This document shows positions 7,405 to 11,883 of a DNA stretch of 11,883 nt, piece by piece (positions within the stretch are counted from its first letter, which is position 1; every line of letters begins with the position of its first letter). Under the pieces are notes generated by a model. It worked only from the letters and a program-made list of their open reading frames with translations. It was not told the DNA's origin and did not search any database. The stretch is taken from assembly GCA_944391265.1 (NCBI GenBank), contig CALXSX010000082.1, positions 1 to 11,883 of the forward strand, in the 5' to 3' direction. This DNA is from an uncultured Clostridia bacterium (lineage in GTDB: Bacteria > Bacillota > Clostridia > UBA1381). Made by a program: the position numbers and the translations under genes.

Positions 7405-8523
7405 TCACCTGTTCTCGTATTCCAGCAAAAGCAGCGCGTTCGCTTTTTCAATTTCACTTAGATTGAAATAATCGTTTGTGTAATTATAGCTCGGATTTAC
7501 CTTATACCAGGACTTCGACTCAAAATATTTTTGCAGCTCCTGCTTTTTAAATGTTCTGCCGTGGCGCGCGAAAATCTCATTTCTTGCAAGCATAAGCTGG
7601 CTTTTCGTCATTCCCTTAATATCATTTTCCGTAAGTCTGACCTTGTCAGAGTTTGGTATAACGTAGTCTGAATACGCAACAACATTGCTGAGATTGTAAA
7701 CGGGGAGCCCGTTAAATACCGCGTCAGTTGCAACGGCATCAACAGAATAAAATCCGGATGCACCGTTTGTGAGCTGGTTTTCGGGCGGTATATACGCGTA
7801 ATATGTGGAGTTGCCTATTTTAAAGCTGTACAGCACCTGTCCGGTCGTCGGAACTGTTACATAAGAAACTGACTCTATGAGCTGTGACGACATGGGTGAC
7901 CCTTGCGGCACCTCCTGCTGTACGGCAGAACCTGCAACAAAGCCGGGAGTCGTCATAATCGGTCTTGTTGTGCTAAGCGGTGCCGGAGCAGCCGTTTTCG
8001 CCGGGGCAGCCGTTTTCGCCGGGGCAGCCGTTTTTGCCGGGGCAGTCGTTTTTGCCGGGGCAGCCGTTTTTGCCGGGGCAGCCGTTTTTGCCGGAGCAGC
8101 CGTCACCTCAGACCACGTATTTTCACCTTGTGCGTCAGCTGTCTGAGAAGGTGCAGACGACGCAGCAGGAGTTGCCGACTGGGACGGCGAGGGAGATACT
8201 GTCTGTGAAACGGTAGGTGACGGTTCGGCTGACTGTGATGGAAGAACGAGACTTCCGTCAGCTGTAGTCCTGTCTATAACGGCAGACCTCACCCAAATTA
8301 TTCCAAGCACCGCTGCCGTGATTACAGCTGCTGCGGCAATACATATCAAAATTATTCTGTTTCTTTTTTTCCTGAGTCTCTTTTTATTTCTTCTTGACTG
8401 GATTTCCGCAAGCTTAGCCGTTCTGTCTTCAGGCGTCTGAATCTCGTCGGTAAGCGGATTTCCGCAGTTTATGCAGTGTATGGCGTTATCGTCATTTTCT
8501 GTGTTACAATATGGACACTTCAT
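7405..8523 (-). CDS. Membrane-anchored zinc-ribbon protein with C-terminal YARHG domain
   Basis: The 372-residue product begins with a zinc ribbon (Cys3, Cys6, Cys17, Cys20), followed by a strongly basic stretch near 44-56 and a transmembrane helix near 57-78. A Ser/Thr/Pro-rich linker at about 92-186 includes tandem AAPAKT repeats at 142-181. A globular region follows, and a YARHG domain lies at about 308-369 (RNEIFARHGRTF at 314-325). The topology predicted is N-terminus inside and YARHG outside, spanning or touching the cell wall. YARHG domains are named for this motif and are thought to be extracellular; their ligand is unknown to me. The start has GGAAAGGA upstream at good spacing. A perfect sigma-A promoter lies just upstream, and metK follows. 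Function unknown. Confidence 0.85.
   Translation of the reverse strand: MKCPYCNTENDDNAIHCINCGNPLTDEIQTPEDRTAKLAEIQSRRNKKRLRKKRNRIILICIAAAAVITAAVLGIIWVRSAVIDRTTADGSLVLPSQSAEPSPTVSQTVSPSPSQSATPAASSAPSQTADAQGENTWSEVTAAPAKTAAPAKTAAPAKTTAPAKTAAPAKTAAPAKTAAPAPLSTTRPIMTTPGFVAGSAVQQEVPQGSPMSSQLIESVSYVTVPTTGQVLYSFKIGNSTYYAYIPPENQLTNGASGFYSVDAVATDAVFNGLPVYNLSNVVAYSDYVIPNSDKVRLTENDIKGMTKSQLMLARNEIFARHGRTFKKQELQKYFESKSWYKVNPSYNYTNDYFNLSEIEKANALLLLEYENR
7982..8101. repeat. 18-bp tandem repeat within the YARHG gene linker
   Basis: Six full 18-bp units (7982-8089) and a partial seventh (8090-8101) follow the pattern GCCGGGGCAGCCGTTTTT on the plus strand, with a few third-position and one missense change (one unit gives TAPAKT). 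On the coding strand they encode the hexapeptide AAPAKT. Because the unit is a multiple of three, copy-number change would alter only linker length. Confidence 0.95.
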
Positions 8524-8551
8524 TGATTACATTCCTTTCCGCCGGTCTCTT

Positions 8552-8564
8552 GGGTACAATACCC
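8552..8564. repeat. Palindrome GGGTA-CAA-TACCC in the YARHG-metK leader
   Basis: Perfect 5-bp arms surround a 3-base centre. On the minus strand it starts about six bases after the expected transcription start, so it is either an operator at the start site or a hairpin at the mRNA 5' end. Confidence 0.5.
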
Positions 8565-8576
8565 TATAATAAATAC

Positions 8577-8605
8577 ATTATAGACTAAGCGGACCGCTAT
8601 GTCAA
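8577..8605 (-). promoter_or_regulatory. Perfect consensus sigma-A promoter for the YARHG-metK unit, with a palindrome in the spacer
   Basis: On the minus strand TTGACA (8600-8605) is followed by exactly 17 bases and then TATAAT (8577-8582). Transcription should begin near 8570, giving a leader of about 47 nt before the YARHG ATG. The spacer holds the 11-bp palindrome AGCGG-A-CCGCT (8588-8598), which could be an operator for a repressor acting on an otherwise very strong promoter. Confidence 0.85.
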
Positions 8606-8638
8606 CATCAGCAGTATTAAGTTATATTTTCAATTGTC

Positions 8639-9205
8639 TTACTTCTTTTTTTCAAACATTATGACCTTCATGTACTTGGAAATATCCCATTTTTTATAGC
8701 CTGCGTAGTAGCCGAAGGCACAAAATATAACCGGCACAATAAAAGATATTATCTGACCTATGATATTTGTCTGCCCGCCCTGTATATTTACAATATGGAA
8801 GAACGGTGAAGTCAGATATATGTAAATAATATTCGATATGACAGCCGTGATTGAAATGGAGTCGGGAGCGGCAGGAGCTATGTTCCAAGCTATTATCCGA
8901 AACAGCGTTGACACTGAAACGACTGCCACTATTCCCAACGAAAGAACAAATCCCTTTGCCGGGTACGGGGTCAGCGGAGTAAACGACTTGTGGTCAGACG
9001 TTGCGCAGTCATATGACGAGCTGAATATCCATATAAAATACACAAGCAGAAGTATGGCAGCTGCTATTATTTTTATCGCGATATGCATATCCGTCAGAGA
9101 AATTAGTGTCAGTGCCAAAAACGATGTCAGGAAGCAGCATGCTATGTGAGATATTAAAATTTTTCTTATTTGTCTTGGTAACGAATATTTGATTTCTTTT
9201 ACCAT
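8639..9205 (-). CDS. Small integral membrane protein of unknown function
   Basis: I do not recognise a family for this 188-residue protein. It has about four or five hydrophobic helices, near residues 16-38, 42-62, 86-107, 118-138 and 148-170. The short N-terminus is basic (VKEIKYSLPRQIRK) and the C-terminus is lysine-rich (KYMKVIMFEKKK). No catalytic or metal-binding motif is visible. Its ribosome binding site AAAGGA overlaps the last codons of the upstream flavoprotein gene, and the genes are 6 bp apart, so the two are co-transcribed and perhaps translationally coupled. No terminator is seen after it, so read-through into the YARHG gene is possible. Confidence 0.8.
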   Translation of the reverse strand: MVKEIKYSLPRQIRKILISHIACCFLTSFLALTLISLTDMHIAIKIIAAAILLLVYFIWIFSSSYDCATSDHKSFTPLTPYPAKGFVLSLGIVAVVSVSTLFRIIAWNIAPAAPDSISITAVISNIIYIYLTSPFFHIVNIQGGQTNIIGQIISFIVPVIFCAFGYYAGYKKWDISKYMKVIMFEKKK

Positions 9206-9211
9206 TTTGAT

Positions 9212-10423
9212 TTATCCTTTCATCATGATTTTTGATGCAGCTGATATCCCAGCGGTGTATCCTGAACTCCATGCCCATTGCAGATTGTAGCCGCCGCAGT
9301 CTCCGTCTATGTCGAGTATTTCGCCCGTTATATAAAGTCCGGGGCATATTTTTGACTCCAGAGTGGAGCTGTTAACCTCGCTTGTTGGTATTCCGCCCGA
9401 AGTTACCTGAGCATTGTTCCATGACTGCTTGCCTTCAAGCGGAATCCGGAAATCCTTGCACGCACCGCAAATTTTTGAAAGCTCCTTTGACGAAAGAGCC
9501 GCGCACGACCTTGAAAACGAAGTTATGCCGCAGTATTTTAAAATGGCTGCGCCTATGTTCTTGTGAAGAACACCTGTAAAAAGCGTGTCAAGTCCGTTTG
9601 ATACAGCCGTCTTGTGTTTCATGAATTTGAAAAGCTCCTTTTCTCCAATCTCGGGGAAAAAGTCAACGGAGAGCTCCGCCGCCTGCGTCCCATTATAATA
9701 GGAAGAAATATAAAAAACCGGGGGCCCAGATACGCCGTATTCCGTAAAGAGAAGATCTCCCTTTTTTGTAATATTCTCAAAAGTAACGGAGGCTATGCAC
9801 TTTACTCCCTTAAGCCCGGATATGCGGCGTTTGTCTGTCCTAAGCTGAACTATTGAAGGAGTCAGGCCTGTGCACGTATGGCCGAGAGATTTAAGTATTC
9901 CGTAGCCGCTTCCGCCGCCGAGGTTCGGCGACGCCTTGCCTCCTGCGGAAAATATAACTGCGTCAGCGGTAAGCTTGTCTCCCCCGTAGGAGTATACGGT
10001 GAACATATCTCCGCTTTTTTTAATACTGCTGACGTCAAAGCCGCATAAGACATTAACTCCGAGCCTGTCAAGCTCCAGCCTTAAAACGTCTGAAACGGTG
10101 CCCGCCCTGTCACAGTAGGGATATACTCTGCCCTCGTCCTCGACCTTTGTCAGCAGACCCAGCTCCTCGAAAAAGCTCACAGCGTCCCCCGCTCCGAAGC
10201 TTTCAAGCGCTGGCTTTACAAAAGAGGGGTTTTTGCCGTGATAGTGCGATACGTCAGCGCCGGTGTTCGTCAGGTTGCACCTGCCGTTCCCGGTGACAAG
10301 CAGTTTTTTGCCGATGCGGTCGTTTTTTTCGCAGATGACCGTATCCGCTCCGCACCTTGCCGCAAATATTGCGGCGCATATACCGGACGCGCCGCCGCCT
10401 ATGACCGCTATTTTACTGTGCAT
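9212..10423 (-). CDS. BaiN/HI0933-family FAD-dependent oxidoreductase
   Basis: This 403-residue cytoplasmic flavoprotein begins with a Rossmann dinucleotide-binding motif (GGGASG at 9-14) and carries the family block GKKLLVTGNGRCNLTN at 38-53. Its C-terminus has the second FAD-contacting block, LYITGEILDIDGDCGGYNLQWAW, followed by SSGYTAG. Length is typical. The family is widespread and mostly uncharacterised; one Clostridial member, BaiN, is assigned to double-bond reduction in bile-acid 7-dehydroxylation. No other bai genes are near, so that role should not be transferred. The start has AAAGGAG eleven bases upstream, slightly long spacing but the only good choice. It is the first gene of a minus-strand unit with its own promoter, divergent from the ribosomal operon. 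Confidence 0.9.
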   Translation of the reverse strand: MHSKIAVIGGGASGICAAIFAARCGADTVICEKNDRIGKKLLVTGNGRCNLTNTGADVSHYHGKNPSFVKPALESFGAGDAVSFFEELGLLTKVEDEGRVYPYCDRAGTVSDVLRLELDRLGVNVLCGFDVSSIKKSGDMFTVYSYGGDKLTADAVIFSAGGKASPNLGGGSGYGILKSLGHTCTGLTPSIVQLRTDKRRISGLKGVKCIASVTFENITKKGDLLFTEYGVSGPPVFYISSYYNGTQAAELSVDFFPEIGEKELFKFMKHKTAVSNGLDTLFTGVLHKNIGAAILKYCGITSFSRSCAALSSKELSKICGACKDFRIPLEGKQSWNNAQVTSGGIPTSEVNSSTLESKICPGLYITGEILDIDGDCGGYNLQWAWSSGYTAGISAASKIMMKG

Positions 10424-10475
10424 ACGTCAGCGCGCTCCTTTCCGTTTAAAATATACTGAAAACCGCCTGTAAATT

Positions 10476-10504
10476 ATTTTAACACATACATCATGATTTT
10501 TCAA
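10476..10504 (-). promoter_or_regulatory. Sigma-A promoter for the flavoprotein gene
   Basis: On the minus strand TTGAAA (10499-10504), a 17-base spacer and TAAAAT (10476-10481) match the consensus at five of six bases each. TGT immediately before the -10 makes it an extended -10 box. Transcription should start near 10469, about 46 bases before the start codon. Confidence 0.75.
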
Positions 10505-10644
10505 TAGATAAACATGAAAATTCAAAAAACTATAATATCTTCCGCTAATTGTTTATTGTGCTTACAAGTCTGCGAGAAAAACGAGCGGGTGTTTGTGTAT
10601 CATTCCAAATTGGGATAAAATGAGAGGGAAACGGACAAATTTAC

Positions 10645-10673
10645 TTGACAAATGCCGCATAATAATATATAAT
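10645..10673 (+). promoter_or_regulatory. Perfect consensus sigma-A promoter of the str ribosomal operon
   Basis: TTGACA (10645-10650), 17 bases and TATAAT (10668-10673) match the consensus exactly, as expected for a highly expressed ribosomal operon. Transcription should begin near 10680, giving a leader of about 60 nt with a six-pair hairpin (CTGTCG at 10682-10687 with CGGCAG at 10696-10701). Confidence 0.9.
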
Positions 10674-10700
10674 GTTATAGGCTGTCGTTAATGTGCGGCA
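10653..10700. repeat. Inverted repeat TGCCGCA / TGCGGCA flanking the str -10 box
   Basis: Seven-base arms at 10653-10659 (between -35 and -10) and 10694-10700 (in the leader) are exact reverse complements, 34 bp apart. It might be a split operator, or chance; the right arm also takes part in the leader hairpin. Confidence 0.35.
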
Positions 10701-10739
10701 GAGTATGCAATCAGCAAATGCAGAGGAGGTATACGTGTC

Positions 10740-10979
10740 ATGATTCAGGACGCGGACAAATCGTGTCTTGTTGTCGGGCTCAAACAGGTAAAAAAGGCGC
10801 TTGCCGAAAAGCGCGCAAAAAAGGTTTTTCTTGCTGACGACTGTGACAGCACTCTTAAAGAGTCGGTCGAACAGCTTTGCAAGCAGGCGGGGATAATACC
10901 TGAGCGTGTGGAAACTATGAAAAAGCTCGGCGATGAGTGCGGCATAGAGGTCAAGGCTTCTTGTGCATGTGTTTGTTAA
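10740..10979 (+). CDS. rplGB: L7Ae/L30e-family ribosomal protein (YbxF-like K-turn binding protein)
   Basis: This 79-residue protein is an L7Ae-family RNA-binding protein, known to bind kink-turn RNA, and is the counterpart of Bacillus YbxF (RplGB). Matching segments are VVGLKQVKKAL near 11-21, KKVFLADDCD near 27-36, and METMKKLGDECGIEVKA-like sequence at about 57-73 (here VETMKKLGDECGIEVKA). AGAGGAGG at 10722-10729 lies ten bases before the ATG. It directly precedes rpsL, as in Bacillus, but here it opens the operon with its own strong promoter rather than following rpoC. The protein has seven cysteines and ends in SCACVC, an unusual tail compared with the aliphatic end of the Bacillus protein. 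Confidence 0.9.
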   Translation: MIQDADKSCLVVGLKQVKKALAEKRAKKVFLADDCDSTLKESVEQLCKQAGIIPERVETMKKLGDECGIEVKASCACVC

Positions 10980-10990
10980 ATAATTTTTGG

Positions 10991-11021
10991 TTATTATGCA
11001 TAAGCTTATGCGTGATAATAA
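10991..11021 (+). promoter_or_regulatory. Stem-loop between rplGB and rpsL
   Basis: A perfect 14-bp palindrome, GCATAAGCTTATGC (10998-11011), is extended outward by TTATTAT and ATAATAA with a three-base GTG bulge on the 3' side. It has no following T tract, so it is not a standard terminator. It could be an attenuator, an RNA processing or stability element, or a protein site. It ends 15 bases before the rpsL ribosome binding site. Confidence 0.6.
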
Positions 11022-11054
11022 ATAATATTCAGAAATAAGGAGGTGTAATACGGT

Positions 11055-11477
11055 ATGCCTACATTTAACCAATTAGTCAGAAAAGGCAGACAGACATCAG
11101 TAAAGAAATCAACCGCTCCTGCACTTCAGAAGAGTCTTAACTCTCTGCAGAAGAAGGTTACCGACAAGAGCTCTCCGCAAAAGAGAGGCGTATGTACAGC
11201 TGTCAGAACGGCAACACCGAAGAAGCCTAACTCAGCTCTTCGTAAGATCGCCAGAGTACGTTTAACAAACGGTATCGAGGTTACAGCTTACATTCCGGGT
11301 ATCGGTCATAATCTTCAGGAACACAGCGTTGTTCTTATCAGAGGCGGAAGGGTTCGTGATCTTCCGGGTACAAGATACCACATTATCCGCGGTACGCTTG
11401 ATGCTCAGGGCGTTGCAAATCGTCTTCAGTCAAGATCTAAATACGGTGCTAAGAGGCCGAAAGAGGCTAAAAAGTAA
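11055..11477 (+). CDS. rpsL: 30S ribosomal protein S12
   Basis: S12 (140 residues) sits at the decoding centre of the 30S subunit and helps set translational accuracy. The core motifs SPQKRGVC, TPKKPNSALRK, RVRLTNG, GHNLQEHSVVLIRGG and DLPGTRYHIIRGTLD are all present. The 13-residue insertion before SPQKRGVC, relative to E. coli, is usual in Firmicutes. TAAGGAGGTG at 11036-11045 is an almost perfect ribosome binding site. Lys56 corresponds to E. coli Lys43 and is conserved. Arg101 (codon CGT) replaces the Lys equivalent to E. coli Lys88, a classic streptomycin-resistance position. The neighbouring Asp102 is the residue methylthiolated by RimO in other bacteria. It is the second gene of the str operon. 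Confidence 0.98.
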   Translation: MPTFNQLVRKGRQTSVKKSTAPALQKSLNSLQKKVTDKSSPQKRGVCTAVRTATPKKPNSALRKIARVRLTNGIEVTAYIPGIGHNLQEHSVVLIRGGRVRDLPGTRYHIIRGTLDAQGVANRLQSRSKYGAKRPKEAKK

Positions 11478-11499
11478 TGCCGCCTGAAGTTTGACGGCT

Positions 11500-11589
11500 G
11501 TATCACAAATGTGCATATCGGATTATACTTTATATACATTCGCTAAGCACAAAACGGAGCAGTAAGGCTGCTTTGAGTACCTGTGATAT
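11500..11589 (+). promoter_or_regulatory. Candidate structured RNA in the rpsL-rpsG spacer
   Basis: TATCACA (11501-11507) pairs exactly with TGTGATA (11582-11588), closing a domain. Inside it, TGTGC (11510-11514) pairs with GCACA (11547-11551), and an eight-pair hairpin with two G-U pairs spans 11555-11575 (loop TAAGG). Together they draw a three-way junction. In E. coli, S7 represses translation by binding the spacer between these two genes, so an analogous S7 site is a reasonable inference. Confidence 0.45.
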
Positions 11590-11637
11590 TCATTGATCTG
11601 GGAAATATCCCAAATATTTATGAAGGAGGGAAGTACT

Positions 11638-11883
11638 GTGCCGAGAAAAGGTTACATTGCGAAGAGAGAGGTTCTGCCCGATCCTATCTACAACAGCATT
11701 GTTGTAACAAAGCTTATCAACAACATAATGCTTGACGGTAAAAAGGGTGTAGCACAGAAAATCGTTTATGATGCTTTTCAGATAGTTGCCGACAAGACAG
11801 GCAAGGACGCACTGGAAGCATTTACCGAAGCGCTTGATAACATCATGCCTTCTCTTGAGGTTAAGGCAAGACGTGTCGGCGGC
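11638..11883 (+). CDS. rpsG: 30S ribosomal protein S7, 5' part
   Basis: The first 82 codons of S7 are present and the gene runs off the right edge. S7 nucleates assembly of the 30S head by binding 16S rRNA near the E site. The visible N-terminus, PRKGYIAKREVLPDPIYNS, the block VVTKLINNIMLDGKK and the segment PSLEVKARRVGG are diagnostic. It starts with GTG, supported by GAAGGAGGG at 11622-11630, seven bases upstream. An earlier TGGGA-AATA-TCCCA hairpin (11599-11612) stands just before this site. The gene is third in the str operon; fusA and tuf are expected next, outside the window. Confidence 0.97.
   Translation, partial: MPRKGYIAKREVLPDPIYNSIVVTKLINNIMLDGKKGVAQKIVYDAFQIVADKTGKDALEAFTEALDNIMPSLEVKARRVGG

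Larger units (their letters stand above)
10424..10739. other. Divergent intergenic region between the flavoprotein gene and the str operon
   Basis: This 316-bp spacer holds the two back-to-back promoters annotated separately (10476-10504 minus, 10645-10673 plus). The middle, about 10505-10644, shows no gene. It contains a short CCAAATTGG palindrome at 10605-10613 that I cannot interpret. rpoC does not precede the L7Ae-like gene here, unlike in Bacillus. Confidence 0.7.

Noticed and set aside
7877..8216. Three plus-strand open frames with repetitive translations opposite the YARHG linker
   Set aside because: They arise from the 18-bp tandem repeat read on the wrong strand; the minus frame has a zinc ribbon, TM helix, YARHG domain, ribosome binding site and promoter.
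10991..11021. Kink-turn RNA as autoregulatory site for the L7Ae-like protein
   Set aside because: The stem has a three-base bulge, but the opposite strand reads UG where tandem G-A pairs are required, so it does not fit a K-turn.

Overview
The window looks like the chromosome of a low- to mid-GC Gram-positive anaerobe of the class Clostridia (Oscillospiraceae/Ruminococcus-like). This is inferred from strong AGGAGG-type ribosome binding sites, consensus sigma-A promoters, the Firmicutes-type order of an L7Ae-like gene before rpsL and rpsG, an OPT-family transporter, a YARHG-domain zinc-ribbon protein and a BaiN/HI0933-type flavoprotein. I see no insertion sequence, integrase, phage gene, CRISPR array, tRNA or rRNA. 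The content is mostly housekeeping and catabolic.

Layout. Positions 1-344 hold no convincing gene: an unexplained left edge, an inverted repeat and a -10-like box. From 345 to 4083 a plus-strand operon encodes an OPT oligopeptide transporter, a small PqqD-like (RRE-fold) protein and a PepD-type aminoacyl-histidine dipeptidase, which reads as a peptide uptake and hydrolysis unit. From 4234 to 6108 lies a monocistronic cytoplasmic GH3 glycosidase with its own -10 box and an unusually short C-terminus. A hairpin at 6117-6149 with A and T tracts on its two flanks can terminate both this gene and the convergent metK.

From 10423 down to 6163 four genes run on the minus strand: the flavoprotein, a small membrane protein of unknown function, a zinc-ribbon/YARHG membrane protein and metK. 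They form two transcription units. One starts at a good promoter (10476-10504) upstream of the flavoprotein. The other starts at a perfect TTGACA-17-TATAAT promoter (8577-8605) upstream of the YARHG gene. Only 48 bp separate the YARHG gene from metK, so metK is probably co-transcribed with it, and there is no room for a SAM riboswitch in front of metK.

The right end (10645 onward) is the start of the str operon: a second perfect consensus promoter, the L7Ae-like K-turn protein gene, rpsL and the 5' part of rpsG. The spacers between these genes contain RNA or DNA symmetry that may be regulatory. S12 carries Arg where most bacteria have Lys88 (E. coli numbering), a change known to give streptomycin resistance.

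No obviously new defence or biosynthetic system is visible. The best candidates for undescribed biology are the PqqD-like protein inside the peptide-uptake operon, the palindrome-bearing promoter of the YARHG-metK unit, and the structured str-operon spacers.
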